The notes: generated by a model not told the origin, from the sequence alone. A stretch of DNA of 64,000 bases from Staphylococcus croceilyticus (GCF_002902575.1 NZ_PPRD01000008.1:1-64000); one strand, 5' to 3'; positions 38,604 through 47,985 are shown, counted from the stretch's first letter. Numbers and translations are program-made.

Positions 38604-39556
38604 TATTTTTGACCACCTTTCTGTTTGTTATCTTCATCATCAAAATAGTTATGTTCCTTCAAGAAGTCTTCTGCAACTGTCGCAGGTTCTTGACCTTTAC
38701 CATCTGCTAAATAGTTTAATTTTTGCATTTGTTCGGTTGAAATTTTACCTTCTAATTTCTTGATAATTGGTTTTAGTTCAGGTTTGTCTTTTAATAATTC
38801 ATCTGAAGCTAATGGACTGGCATCATATGGTGGGAAGAATTTACGGTCATCTTTTAAGACTTTTAAGTCATATGCTGCGATACGTCCGTCTGTTGAATAA
38901 CCTACTGCTACGTCTAATTGGCCAGAATTTAAAGCGTCATAAACTAAACCAATTTGCATAGGACGAACTGTACCGAAGTCGAAGCCGTATTCTTTCTTGA
39001 AACCTGGATAACCGTCACCTTTACGATTCATCCACGCACTATCCATGCCAATTCTTAAGTCTTTCGCATGTTTTTTCAAATCTGAAACTGTTTCTAAATT
39101 ATATTTTTTCGCTGTTTCTTTCGTTACCATAAGCGCATACGTATTAGCAAAACCATATGAGTTAAAGAATGTTTGGTCATATTTATCTTTAAAACCTTTT
39201 TTCGTTGCTTTCATTGCTTTGTCAGGATCTTTAATTGGATCTTCACCCAAGGCACCCGTTAAATCTGTACCTGTATAACGTGTACCCGACATATTCGCTT
39301 CGCCACTTGTGAGGGCGTTGTGTTGAATGACACTTGAGCCTAGATTGTTAATAAGGGTAGGTTCAATTTTACCGTTCGTGTCATGTTCAATCAGTAATCT
39401 CAGCATGTGTGAGATGATTTGTGATTCACTTGTGCCTAAACTTGTAATTCTAACTTCGTCATCTGAATTACTGTTTTTCAAACCAGGTAAATTACATCCA
39501 GATAACACAGTTAGAGACAATATTAAAACTACGATATACTTTTTATAATTTTTCAT
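38603..39556 (-). CDS. opuCC: OpuC substrate-binding lipoprotein OpuCC
   Basis: A 317-residue lipoprotein: signal KKYIVVLILSLTVLSGC with lipobox LSGC (cleavage before Cys about 21), then a type-II periplasmic-binding fold of the OpuAC/ProX group (ITSLGTSESQIISHML...SGTRYTGTDLTGALG). The binding pocket in homologues uses aromatic residues to hold the quaternary amine. AAGGAGG lies 5 nt before the ATG at 39556. Middle of the opuC operon. Confidence 0.93.
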   Translation of the reverse strand: MKNYKKYIVVLILSLTVLSGCNLPGLKNSNSDDEVRITSLGTSESQIISHMLRLLIEHDTNGKIEPTLINNLGSSVIQHNALTSGEANMSGTRYTGTDLTGALGEDPIKDPDKAMKATKKGFKDKYDQTFFNSYGFANTYALMVTKETAKKYNLETVSDLKKHAKDLRIGMDSAWMNRKGDGYPGFKKEYGFDFGTVRPMQIGLVYDALNSGQLDVAVGYSTDGRIAAYDLKVLKDDRKFFPPYDASPLASDELLKDKPELKPIIKKLEGKISTEQMQKLNYLADGKGQEPATVAEDFLKEHNYFDDEDNKQKGGQK

Positions 39557-39574
39557 AATGTCCTCCTTCATTTA

Positions 39575-40210
39575 TTATCTGGAAACTTTAAGTCCTTTAG
39601 GGACTACCCATTTTTCAATAAGTGATAAGCCGAAATCTACAATTAGTGCGAGCGCTGTAACTAAAATCGTACCTATAATTATCATGGCAGGTTCATATAA
39701 ACTTAAACCATTAAAGATAAAGTCACCAAGACCGCCTGCACCTACGTAACTTGCTAGTGTTGCCCAACTGATAACGTAAACAGATGATAAGCGAACACCG
39801 CCTAAAATCATCGGTAAGGCTAACGGTAACTCTACATCTTTCATAAGTTGGAAACCTGTCATTCCCATACTACGTCCTGCTTCTCTCACATTACCATCAA
39901 TATTTTGAACGCCAATAACCGTATTATTTAAAATAGGTAATAATACATATAAGAATAAAGCTATAATCGCTGGTACCTTTCCGACACCAAATAATGGAAT
40001 CATTAAAGCTAATACGGCTAGTGTGGGAATCGTTTGTAGTATGCCAGCAATCGTTAATGCAATTTTAGAAAGACGCTTTGTTTTTGATAATAGAATACCT
40101 AAAGGTACAGCGATAATAATCGCAATTAAGAGTGAAACGACAGAAATATAAAGATGTTCTAACGTTTTAGAAAATAATGCACCTGCGTTCTCAGTTAAAA
40201 ATTGCATCAT
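39575..40210 (-). CDS. opuCB: OpuC permease OpuCB
   Basis: A 211-residue inner-membrane permease, paralogous to OpuCD: about five helices with the loop GRSMGMTGFQLMKDVELPLALPMILG. Pairs with OpuCD to form the channel. Overlaps opuCA by 4 nt (ATGA). AGGAGC sits 9 nt upstream. Confidence 0.93.
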   Translation of the reverse strand: MMQFLTENAGALFSKTLEHLYISVVSLLIAIIIAVPLGILLSKTKRLSKIALTIAGILQTIPTLAVLALMIPLFGVGKVPAIIALFLYVLLPILNNTVIGVQNIDGNVREAGRSMGMTGFQLMKDVELPLALPMILGGVRLSSVYVISWATLASYVGAGGLGDFIFNGLSLYEPAMIIIGTILVTALALIVDFGLSLIEKWVVPKGLKVSR

Positions 40211-41394
40211 TGTTGTTCAGCTCCTAAAGATTCAGGTTCTATAATGCCATTTTCTGAAGTCGCCGTCGTTTCATCTTCTTCTCCCCAAATACTGTCATAA
40301 ACAATATCTACTAAGTTTGCTCTGACAACTAAACCAACAAGTGTACGGTTGTCACTGTCTACGACTGGTACGTTTCTTACATTACGTTTCAGAATTGTAC
40401 GTACAGAATCTTGTAATTTACTATCAATTCTTACGCTATAGATATCGCGTTGCATCGTATCGATTAATTCTTGCTGACGACGTAGACCTTGATTAATATC
40501 TTCAATATCTAGATAACCTAGCAAGTGATTTTCATCGTTTACTACGAAGATTGTATCTACTCTACGTTCACGCATAATTTTAACTGCGTCATTTAATGAT
40601 TGATTAACATGAACTGTGACAGGTTGTACCATTGCATCTTCAACTGTACGGATATTCGGACGATCTTGTATAAGACGGTTTTGACCGATAAAATCACGTA
40701 CGAAGTCATTAGCTGGATTTCTTAAAATATTGTCTGGTGAATCATATTGAACCACTTTACCATTCGTCATAATACAAATTTTATCTGCTAACTTAATCGC
40801 TTCATCCATATCATGAGTAACGAAGATAAATGTTTTACCTAATTGTTTCTGTAACTTCTTAACTAAATCTTGAAGTGTATCGCGTGTGATTGGGTCAAGT
40901 GCGCCAAACGGTTCATCCATTAAGATAATATCTTGTTCAGCGGCTAACGCACGTACAACGCCAATACGTTGTTGTTGACCGCCAGATAATTCAGAAGGAT
41001 ATCGATCTAAATACTCTTCTGGTAAATCCGCTAATTTAATTAACTCTTTCGCTTTCTCGTCTTTCTTAGATTGTGACCATTTTAATAGTTTAGGTACTAA
41101 TACAATATTGTCTTTGACTGTCATATGTGGCATTAAGCCAATTTGTTGGATCACGTAACCAATGCTACGACGTAATTCAACTGGATTCATTTGACGAATA
41201 TTTTTACCATCAATTGTAATTTCACCTTCTGTCGCTTCAATCATACGGTTAATCATACGTAGCGCTGTCGTTTTCCCACTACCACTTGTACCGATGAATG
41301 CGACAAAGTCTCCTGACTCAATATCGATATTCATATTGTCTACGGCTTTCTTTCCACCTGCATAGACTTTCGATAAGTTTTTAATACTTAACAT
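40207..41394 (-). CDS. opuCA: OpuC ATPase OpuCA with CBS domains
   Basis: A 395-residue ABC ATPase: Walker A GTSGSGKTTALRM (about 34-46), signature LSGGQQQRIGVVRALA, Walker B IILMDEPFGALDP, H-loop FVTHDMDEA. The C-terminal third (about 250-375) has tandem CBS domains, which in OpuA/OpuC transporters sense ionic strength or cyclic di-AMP and gate uptake. First gene of opuCA-CB-CC-CD. The promoter should lie in the 161-bp gap 41395-41555. Confidence 0.95.
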   Translation of the reverse strand: MLSIKNLSKVYAGGKKAVDNMNIDIESGDFVAFIGTSGSGKTTALRMINRMIEATEGEITIDGKNIRQMNPVELRRSIGYVIQQIGLMPHMTVKDNIVLVPKLLKWSQSKKDEKAKELIKLADLPEEYLDRYPSELSGGQQQRIGVVRALAAEQDIILMDEPFGALDPITRDTLQDLVKKLQKQLGKTFIFVTHDMDEAIKLADKICIMTNGKVVQYDSPDNILRNPANDFVRDFIGQNRLIQDRPNIRTVEDAMVQPVTVHVNQSLNDAVKIMRERRVDTIFVVNDENHLLGYLDIEDINQGLRRQQELIDTMQRDIYSVRIDSKLQDSVRTILKRNVRNVPVVDSDNRTLVGLVVRANLVDIVYDSIWGEEDETTATSENGIIEPESLGAEQQ

Positions 41395-41555
41395 TTGTCC
41401 ATTCCTTTCTTTGAGATTAATAGTTATTCAAAAAATAAGGACTAAATGTGGATGTTATACAAAGCTAACTAAGTAACAACAAGGCACATAAAGTCCTTTA
41501 AATCTTTGCTTTCTTTTGTCAATAAATACTATGAGTAGTTTATAAGATTGCTAGT

Positions 41556-42029
41556 TTATGAGCGTCGTGTAATTCCGATTTGATGACCTAACTGCTTAGG
41601 CACATCAGATAATGAATAATCCTCAAAGTAACGTGTCACATTGTCAGCGATAGAAGTTGGGAACGGTGCTGGACGCTCAGACTGAGTATCCATTCCCATT
41701 AACATAACTTCATACGTTGCAGCTAATTGTTGATTAGAGTCATACATTTCCATAAATACGTGTAATCGTTTACTGTCATAATCATAAAGATAAACATTGA
41801 CTGTTATCTCATCATGTTCTTTCATTTCTTTTAAAAATGTGACATGGTTCTCCAACGTGAATATTGTGTAATTTAGCGTTTTTATCGCATCTACATCTAA
41901 ACCAATATATGCGAGCCAATCATCTGTGGCATCACTGAATACACGATTATATTCGGCATCATTCATATGTCCGTTGTAATCGACCCACTCAGTTTTTACT
42001 TCTGTATTATAAAAATATAATTGATTCAT
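41556..42029 (-). CDS. Hotdog thioesterase of the carnitine operon (betainyl-CoA thioesterase)
   Basis: A 157-residue 4-hydroxybenzoyl-CoA-thioesterase-like hotdog protein: VDYNGHMNDAEYNRVFSDA (about 17-35) has the Asp-x-x-Gly-His-Met pattern. In the carnitine pathway of Pseudomonas (CdhB) and relatives, the equivalent protein hydrolyses betainyl-CoA to glycine betaine and CoA. It is 1 nt downstream of the carnitine dehydrogenase gene; in some species the two are fused. Last gene of the operon; opuC follows on the same strand. Confidence 0.85.
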   Translation of the reverse strand: MNQLYFYNTEVKTEWVDYNGHMNDAEYNRVFSDATDDWLAYIGLDVDAIKTLNYTIFTLENHVTFLKEMKEHDEITVNVYLYDYDSKRLHVFMEMYDSNQQLAATYEVMLMGMDTQSERPAPFPTSIADNVTRYFEDYSLSDVPKQLGHQIGITRRS

Positions 42030-42030
42030 C

Positions 42031-42990
42031 TTATAACACCTGATTAGCTTTCTTCATACCGGCAGTTTCTTCTGGCCAATATTCTTCAGCTAATTTTTTA
42101 ACTTTAATTAAAAATTCATTACGTTTTTGGTCGAGTTCTGACATAGTGTAACCTTGTGATGATGCCTCACTACCGCTTACTACCTTTTCATATAAATCAT
42201 CTGTAAGCTCTGGTGCGACTAATTTAGTCCATGGTTTCTTCAATGCTGGACCAAATTGTTTTAACATGTGACGCATGCCGCCTTCACCACCAGCTAAGTG
42301 GAAGGTCATGAACGGACCATATTGTGCATAACGTAAGCCGGCAGCATGTGTAAATGCTTTGTCGACTTCTTCAGTAGTTGCAATACCATCATTGACGATA
42401 TGCAATGCTTCACGCCAAAGTGCTTCCATAAGACGGTCAGCAATGTGTCCTTCAACTTCATGTCTCACATGTAAAACATCCATGCCAATATCTTCGTAGA
42501 TTTTTTCAGCTTTAAGTGTCGTTTCTTCAGAAGTTTGTTCGCCGCCTACAATTTCAACTAACGGTAAAATGTAGACTGGGTGGAATGGATGCGCTACAAC
42601 AAGGCGTTCTGGATGTGATAAATTCTGTTGTAGCTCTGTAGGCATAATGCCAGAAGTACTTGAGCCAATTGTGGCATCCGCTTTAGCGTAGAAATCAATT
42701 TCTTTTAATACTGCGTCTTTAATTTCTTCTACTTCTGGAACATTTTCTTGGATATGATCTGCTTCTTTAACCGCTTCTTCTAAGTTTGGCGTGAAAGTCA
42801 GATTATCAAGTGACGCATTCTCTGCTAAGCCCATTTCTTCGGCATATGGCCAATTTTGTTTAACTTGCGCTAACATTCTTTCATAAGCGCCTTCACTTGG
42901 ATCTGTAGCGATGACTTCATGGCCGTGCGCTAACATTCTAGTTATCCAGCCACTACCAATGACGCCTGTTCCAACAACTGCGAACTTCAT
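42031..42990 (-). CDS. L-carnitine 3-dehydrogenase
   Basis: A 319-residue 3-hydroxyacyl-CoA-dehydrogenase-fold enzyme: NAD site VVGTGVIGSGWITRMLAHGH, catalytic-region AHPFHPVYILPLVEIV, and TTEEVDKAFTHAAGLRYA. It oxidises L-carnitine to 3-dehydrocarnitine with NAD. Family assignment to carnitine dehydrogenase rather than fatty acid enzymes rests on the operon: BKACE upstream (one-base overlap, TAATG) and thioesterase downstream. Equivalent to CdhA of Pseudomonas. Confidence 0.88.
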   Translation of the reverse strand: MKFAVVGTGVIGSGWITRMLAHGHEVIATDPSEGAYERMLAQVKQNWPYAEEMGLAENASLDNLTFTPNLEEAVKEADHIQENVPEVEEIKDAVLKEIDFYAKADATIGSSTSGIMPTELQQNLSHPERLVVAHPFHPVYILPLVEIVGGEQTSEETTLKAEKIYEDIGMDVLHVRHEVEGHIADRLMEALWREALHIVNDGIATTEEVDKAFTHAAGLRYAQYGPFMTFHLAGGEGGMRHMLKQFGPALKKPWTKLVAPELTDDLYEKVVSGSEASSQGYTMSELDQKRNEFLIKVKKLAEEYWPEETAGMKKANQVL

Positions 42991-43877
42991 TATTGGCCTC
43001 CTTTTGGATTTCTTAAATTAAATTTTTCTCTTGCTTCTGCTGGTGTTAACGGTTCAATATCTAATTCAGCTAATATTTTTTTAGCTTCTTCTACAAGTGC
43101 TTCATTTGTTGCTTTAACACCTTTAGAAATATAAATATTGTCTTCTAAACCAACGCGAATATTACCGCCACGTTTTGCGACTTCTTTTACTGTTGGTAAT
43201 TGCATTTTTCCGATACCAAATGCTGACCAATGTGCGTTCTCTGGAATACGTGATTTAAGATAATCAATTGTTTCAGGGTCGTTCTCTGCGCCCCAAGGAA
43301 TACCTAAACAGAATTGGAACATTGGGTCGCCATCGATTAAGCCTTCTTCCACAAGTTGTTTCGCAAAGCTGACATGACCTGTATCGAAACATTCTAATTC
43401 TGGTTTAACGCCTGCGTCTTTAACCATTTGCGCTTGTTCTCTAAGCCATGCAGCTGGACTTATATAAATTGAATCTCCCATGTTTGCGCTGCCACAATCT
43501 AATGTGCACATTTCTGGAAGTGAATCCCTAACTGGACGATGGCGTTCTTCAGGAGTTTGAATCCAAGTACCTTCACCGCCTGTTTCTGGGTGTTCTTTAC
43601 TTGGCATGAAGTCTCCTCCACCGCCTGATGTGATGTTAATGATAATATCTTCATCTGCTTCTCTTATTAATCTTACTGTTTCTGCATAAAGTTCTGGATC
43701 ATGACTGACAGCCCCTGTCTTAGGGTCTCTCACATGAATATGAGCTACTGTTGCTCCTGCTTTCGCACATTTTATAGCTGAGTCAGCTATTTCTTGTGGT
43801 GTAACTGGTACATTTTCATTCTTTTCAATTGTATCTCCTGCGCCTGTAATCGCTGCTGTTAATACAACTTTTTGCAT
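42990..43877 (-). CDS. BKACE-family 3-dehydrocarnitine cleavage enzyme
   Basis: A 295-residue zinc-dependent beta-keto acid cleavage enzyme (DUF849). Metal-binding HIHVRDPKTGAVSHDP (about 46-61) with further conserved parts IINITSGGGGDF and LEDNIYISKGV. In this context it should condense 3-dehydrocarnitine with acetyl-CoA to give acetoacetate and betainyl-CoA, like CdhC. GAGGTGATAACG precedes the ATG at 43877; 23 codons of open frame upstream cover the operator and were excluded. First gene of the carnitine operon. Confidence 0.9.
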   Translation of the reverse strand: MQKVVLTAAITGAGDTIEKNENVPVTPQEIADSAIKCAKAGATVAHIHVRDPKTGAVSHDPELYAETVRLIREADEDIIINITSGGGGDFMPSKEHPETGGEGTWIQTPEERHRPVRDSLPEMCTLDCGSANMGDSIYISPAAWLREQAQMVKDAGVKPELECFDTGHVSFAKQLVEEGLIDGDPMFQFCLGIPWGAENDPETIDYLKSRIPENAHWSAFGIGKMQLPTVKEVAKRGGNIRVGLEDNIYISKGVKATNEALVEEAKKILAELDIEPLTPAEAREKFNLRNPKGGQ

Positions 43878-43919
43878 CGTTATCACCTCGGTTGATTTAT
43901 TTATTACGTTAGTTACTAT

Positions 43920-43933
43920 ACCAACTGGTCGGT
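43920..43933 (-). promoter_or_regulatory. TetR-type operator in front of the carnitine operon
   Basis: ACCAACTGGTCGGT fits the symmetric pattern ACCRACYRGTYGGT used by many TetR repressors. It lies 43 bp upstream of the BKACE start codon and downstream of the tetR terminator, i.e. over the operon promoter. Confidence 0.7.
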
Positions 43934-43960
43934 TTAGTTTCAACACCTATATATAAAAAT

Positions 43961-43995
43961 AGAGCCAAGTAATGCGCTATACACTACTTGGCTCT
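43961..43995 (-). terminator. Terminator of tetR
   Basis: Perfect 11-bp arms AGAGCCAAGTA/TACTTGGCTCT and a short T-rich tail on the minus strand, separating tetR from the carnitine operon. Confidence 0.8.
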
Positions 43996-44010
43996 AAGGC
44001 TATAGAATTT

Positions 44011-44553
44011 TTAACTTTTTTCTTTAATATATTCTTTTAAGCGGTTAAGTACTTCTTCGCGCATATCTTCATCAATGGCACTAATACCAAATATTTCTGA
44101 TAACCACAAGCCATCCACAGCTAAGCGAATAATTGTGGCATCCGCTTTATCTAAGCCATCTTGTTCGATATGTTGTTGCCAACCTTGATAAGACTCTCTT
44201 AAGGGTACAAGTAAATTTCTATTAGAGCCTTGGGCAGCTAACATGCCAGATGTAATTGGGGCATTTTCTGTACGGTGTTCTCGTGTTGCTTCAATAAATG
44301 CGTTTAGCCATTGACCTTTCACCGCTTGATTTCCATTTATATGTTGATTGACATTACTTTTATATAATTCATTAGCGTAATTCACTAATTCTTGTATTAA
44401 ACCATCTTTGGACTTGAAGTGGTACAATAACCCACCTTTACTAACGCCGGCTTTCTTAGCTACGGCATCTAACGTTAAATAATCTGCGCCTTGCTCATTT
44501 ACAATAGACGCTGCACATTCTAATAAATATTGCTTTTTTGAAGTTCTTGCCAA
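44011..44553 (-). CDS. TetR-family repressor of the carnitine operon
   Basis: A 180-residue regulator with an N-terminal HTH (YLTLDAVAKKAGVSKGGLLYHFKSKDGLI, split over about 21-49) and a helical ligand domain. It is directly upstream of the carnitine operon with a TetR-like palindrome between them; the inducer could be carnitine or a pathway CoA intermediate. The regulator-target link is inference from position and operator form. Confidence 0.9.
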   Translation of the reverse strand: MARTSKKQYLLECAASIVNEQGADYLTLDAVAKKAGVSKGGLLYHFKSKDGLIQELVNYANELYKSNVNQHINGNQAVKGQWLNAFIEATREHRTENAPITSGMLAAQGSNRNLLVPLRESYQGWQQHIEQDGLDKADATIIRLAVDGLWLSEIFGISAIDEDMREEVLNRLKEYIKEKS

Positions 44554-44747
44554 TTTTCCACCAACTTCCTAAATACGCTAAATTGCTTTCATGTAGTTAT
44601 AGTTATCCAATCATTTTTATAATAAACCTTTTTAGGAAAATGTAGAACAACTATTTTTCATAAAATTATCTTTAAAATAGACATAAAGCGTCTAACCCCA
44701 TTTTTTATAATGAAGTCGTATTCATAATATATATAAAGGGGTTTTTA

Positions 44748-45401
44748 ATGATGAAAAAAGTAGGTATTTTAGCAACTAGTGCTTTAGCAGGAACATTATT
44801 ATTCGCAGGAACAGGACATGCACAAGCAGCTAGTCAAATTTCTTCACATCAAGCTGAAGATGAAGTAGCAAGCTATATCCAAAACTCTGATAATTATCAT
44901 AAAATGCCAGAATCTGGAGTTGTCTCTTACTCACAACAAGAAACTTTTTCTCCTGTAGAAAATTCGTATGCTATTGGTTTTGGCCAAGTAGGTGATAATG
45001 GCCCAACTTATTTATACGTAAACAAATCTACTGGAACAATTTACGATGGCTTTGGCAATGTTTTACAACAAGGCGCGTTAGGCCAAAATGATGCTAACTC
45101 TAATAACCAACAAAATGGTGAAAACACGCAAGTTTCACTACATGATAATCAAACAACTACAAATACTTCTCAACAAACAAATGCTAATACTACTTCTAAT
45201 GCTCAATCATCACAAGATAACTCAACTACAACTTCTCAGACTTCTCAAGATATTAACCATTCAACTAGCCAAGCTACCTCAACTAAAGCTTTACCAGAAA
45301 CTGGTGAAACTTCAAATAGCGGATTAGTAACAACTATCGCGGCTGTATTATTAGCAACAGGTTCATTCTTAGTATTCCGTAGAAAATCTACTACAAAATA
45401 A
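44748..45401 (+). CDS. LPXTG cell-wall-anchored surface protein
   Basis: A 217-residue sortase substrate. Signal peptide about 1-28 (KKVGILATSALAGTLLFAGT...AQA), a small folded domain about 30-110 (HQAEDEVASYIQNSDN ... TYLYVNKSTGTIYDGFGNV), a low-complexity Asn/Gln/Ser/Thr-rich stalk (about 115-180), then the sorting signal LPETGETS, a membrane helix and RRKSTTK. The repetitive stalk crosses the wall. Ligand unknown. AAAGGGG lies before the ATG; a terminator follows at once. Same size class as small staphylococcal Sas proteins. Confidence 0.9.
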   Translation: MMKKVGILATSALAGTLLFAGTGHAQAASQISSHQAEDEVASYIQNSDNYHKMPESGVVSYSQQETFSPVENSYAIGFGQVGDNGPTYLYVNKSTGTIYDGFGNVLQQGALGQNDANSNNQQNGENTQVSLHDNQTTTNTSQQTNANTTSNAQSSQDNSTTTSQTSQDINHSTSQATSTKALPETGETSNSGLVTTIAAVLLATGSFLVFRRKSTTK

Positions 45402-45411
45402 TGATTATAGT

Positions 45412-45444
45412 AAAACCCCCAGACTCATTTAGAGTGCTGGGGGT
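45412..45444. terminator. Bidirectional terminator after the LPETG gene
   Basis: ACCCCCAG/CTGGGGGT stem between convergent genes, with A4 upstream. The stem sequence resembles the toxin-locus terminator. Confidence 0.75.
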
Positions 45445-45461
45445 CTACATTTTAATTATTG

Positions 45462-45875
45462 TTAGTCAATTGGTTCTAAATTCATGATTGCACCAAAATT
45501 TTGTTGAGCGTTAGTAAATGTAATAAATGCTACAAGTTCTACAATTTCTTGGTCTGTTAATCCTTCTTTAAGCACCTGAATAATATTATCCGGAATTTGA
45601 TCGCCCATTTTAATAAATACTTCGGTAAAACCGATGCAGATAGAAGATTTTTCATCTTTAAGATTACCGGTAGGTTGACCTTTAGCTTTACAGTATTTGC
45701 ACCCATTTTTTTGTGCTAACATTCTTCTTATTTCTTCTTTCAATTCTTTACTTAACGCACCCTCATTTTCTCATAAATCACTAAGTTGTGTCCATGAAGA
45801 CATTAATTCAGACTGATGACCTAATAACTGTTGAAATGGAGTTTTTCCAATTTTTGATGGTTGAATAATTGTCAT
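45462..45875 (-). pseudogene. AhpD/carboxymuconolactone-decarboxylase-like gene with in-frame TGA
   Basis: An ATG at 45875 behind GAGGAGAAATT opens a frame (MTIIQPSKIGKTPFQ...TQLSDL) that hits TGA at 45771-45773 after 34 codons. The same frame continues, ENEGALSKELKEEIRRMLAQ, then NGCKYCKAKGQPTG and NLEPID at 45462. Joined, it would give 137 residues of the CMD/AhpD-like family with the CxxC thiol pair intact. One base change would restore it, so it is a recent pseudogene, or a base error. The downstream ATG (LAQKNG region) has no ribosome site. Confidence 0.85.
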
Positions 45876-45889
45876 AATTTCTCCTCTAT

Positions 45890-47086
45890 TTATACTAATG
45901 CTTCTTTAATTTTTCGTAGACCTTTTTTCATAATTTCTCGTGGGATGGCGATATTAATTCTGATATGACCTTCTGCATTATGAACAAATTGTTCTTCTCC
46001 TTCAATGATGACGCCTGCATGCTTGATAAAGTATTTAGCTATTGGTTCGTCGATTTCTTTTTGGTTGATGTAATAGCTTAAATCTACCCACGCTAGGTAG
46101 GTTGCTTCTGGTATTTTAAATTCTGCATGTGGGAGTTCATTTTCTAAGAATTCTGCTAAATATTTAAAATTGTCATCTAAATAATGATTCATTGCTTCCA
46201 ACCAGTCTTCGCCCTTTTCATAAGCAGCTTGGGTTGCAACGATGCTTAATGGATTCTCGGAGCTAAAGTGGCGTAACTTCCATGTCTTCAATAATCTTCT
46301 ATTAGGAATGATAATGTTTGAGAACATGAGTCCTGCGATGTTGAAGGCTTTACTTTGGGACATTGTGGTAATAATCTTATCGTAATTTGGCACAGCTTTA
46401 GCAAATGGAATATGCGTTTGGCCAGTGCGTTTAATATCACAATGAATCTCATCTGAAATTACCCACACATCGTTGTCTTGCATAATTTCTCCTAATTGTT
46501 TTAACTCATCTTCTGACCACACTCGGCCTGTTGGGTTATGAGGATTAGCGAAGATACACAATTTTATATTTTCTGTTTCTACTTTTTTGCGGACATCTTC
46601 AAAGTCGATTTCGTAATAACCGTTGTTGTTAATAAGTGGTGAATAAACGGGCGAAACATTATTTTTATCGCATGCCATTTTAAATGGACCATAACTTGGT
46701 GTAAGGATTAACGCTTTGTCATCCTCATCGCAAATATAACTTACTAATTCTATGATGCCGGCCACAATACCGTGAGAGAAGACGAGTTGTTCTTGAGGAA
46801 AAGTATAACCAAAACGTCGTTCAGTCCATGAAACGAAAGCTTCGTAATATTCTGAGCCAAAGATATTTGTGTAACCTAGAATTTTTTTATCAAGTCTATC
46901 ACGTATAGCATCTAAGACTACCTCTGGTGTAGCGAAGTCCATATCAGCAACCCACATGCGAATTAATTCATCATTATCTGCTATATCTGAAACGTCAGCG
47001 TCTCCAAATAAATAACCTTTGTAACCTTCCACATTCATAGCATTGGTATAGCGACGCTCTATAACTTCATCAAAATTGTAAGTCAA
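45890..47086 (-). CDS. patB: PatB/MalY-type pyridoxal aminotransferase (cystathionine beta-lyase-like)
   Basis: A 398-residue fold-type I PLP enzyme. FANPHNPTGRVWSEDEL (about 165-181), ISDEIHCDI (Asp/Tyr region) and TTMSQSKAFNIAGLMFSN, with the PLP Lys in SKAFN. The MalY/PatB group cleaves cystathionine or cysteine-type substrates to pyruvate, ammonia and thiol. TTG start with GGAGG 7 nt upstream. Neighbouring the broken AhpD-like gene 14 nt beyond its stop on the same strand side; function in sulfur metabolism is the usual family reading. Confidence 0.88.
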   Translation of the reverse strand: MTYNFDEVIERRYTNAMNVEGYKGYLFGDADVSDIADNDELIRMWVADMDFATPEVVLDAIRDRLDKKILGYTNIFGSEYYEAFVSWTERRFGYTFPQEQLVFSHGIVAGIIELVSYICDEDDKALILTPSYGPFKMACDKNNVSPVYSPLINNNGYYEIDFEDVRKKVETENIKLCIFANPHNPTGRVWSEDELKQLGEIMQDNDVWVISDEIHCDIKRTGQTHIPFAKAVPNYDKIITTMSQSKAFNIAGLMFSNIIIPNRRLLKTWKLRHFSSENPLSIVATQAAYEKGEDWLEAMNHYLDDNFKYLAEFLENELPHAEFKIPEATYLAWVDLSYYINQKEIDEPIAKYFIKHAGVIIEGEEQFVHNAEGHIRINIAIPREIMKKGLRKIKEALV

Positions 47087-47190
47087 AGTATCTCCTCCTG
47101 AAATTTGTTTTATTTAATTATCATTTTAATACTTATTATTTTTAAATTCATTTTTAAAAAACAAGAGTATTACAGCAATCTAATTGAAAT

Positions 47191-47228
47191 AAAAAAGCTA
47201 TTTCCTCAACTTGTGAGAAAATAGCTTT
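47191..47228 (-). terminator. Terminator after the DUF308 gene
   Basis: AAAGCTATTT/AAATAGCTTT stem; 11 nt past the stop codon. Confidence 0.75.
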
Positions 47229-47238
47229 CTAGACTTTA

Positions 47239-47751
47239 CTAAGCTAAGCCGTCGATAATATATGTGACGCCTAATATAGCGAACGTGAAGGCAATCATTA
47301 ATGATACAAAAATCATGCCCATCATTGGGTTAAATAATAGGATAATTCCTAAAATAAGACCTAGTATATTTACTATAATAGATAAAAATCGTAAGCGGTT
47401 TTTATGAGAGATTGTAAATAAACCAATGATTGAACTTACGATAAACCACATTGCAAACATGAAAACGAAAAAGTCAGAACTTGCGCCTACGTTAAACATT
47501 ACTAATAACCCAAAAATGATATCAATAATACCAATAATGATGATTAGACCTGTATTACCTCCAGCTAACGCTTTCGTTGCACGTCGGAATAACAGTTGAA
47601 TCATACCATTAATAAAAATAAACAAACCGATTAACCAAGTTAATGTATAAAAGTTTTTTACAGGATAGCTAAATATAATAATTGCTACTATGAGGAGCAA
47701 CGTTCCCATAATTAAGCTCGACCATTTTAATTTGCCGTTGTTTTGTGCCAT
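47239..47751 (-). CDS. HdeD/DUF308-family membrane protein
   Basis: A 170-residue protein with six hydrophobic helices in three pairs (e.g. SLIMGTLLLIVAIIIFSYPV, GLIIIIGIIDIIFGLLVMFN, IVNILGLILGIILLFNPMMG), the DUF308 repeat pattern seen in HdeD. In enterobacteria HdeD relates to acid stress; here the role is unknown. AAGGGAG precedes the ATG. Monocistronic. Confidence 0.86.
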   Translation of the reverse strand: MAQNNGKLKWSSLIMGTLLLIVAIIIFSYPVKNFYTLTWLIGLFIFINGMIQLLFRRATKALAGGNTGLIIIIGIIDIIFGLLVMFNVGASSDFFVFMFAMWFIVSSIIGLFTISHKNRLRFLSIIVNILGLILGIILLFNPMMGMIFVSLMIAFTFAILGVTYIIDGLA

Positions 47752-47985
47752 GATGTGGGCTCCCTTCTATTAAGTCGTTCAATTATTTTGTAAGTATAAT
47801 TGAATTTACTCTTTCTCATACTATATACCCTTTTGAGTTAATGATGTTTCACGTAAAACTACTTCTTTATTTTAAAAAGTAATACTGCGGGTAGTCTTAA
47901 AAATTAATTTATACTTAAGCACAGTTTCTTTAATTTTTATAAAGGGTATTTAAATAGATAACACATGGTATTAGGAGGCTAATTT

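Noticed and set aside
45088..45327. 79-codon frame inside the LPETG gene
   Set aside because: Out-of-frame reading of the repetitive Asn/Thr/Ser stalk; no start signal.
45462..45743. Stand-alone 93-aa AhpD-like protein
   Set aside because: The frame continues upstream through a TGA to a proper ATG and ribosome site at 45875, so this is the 3' part of a broken gene.
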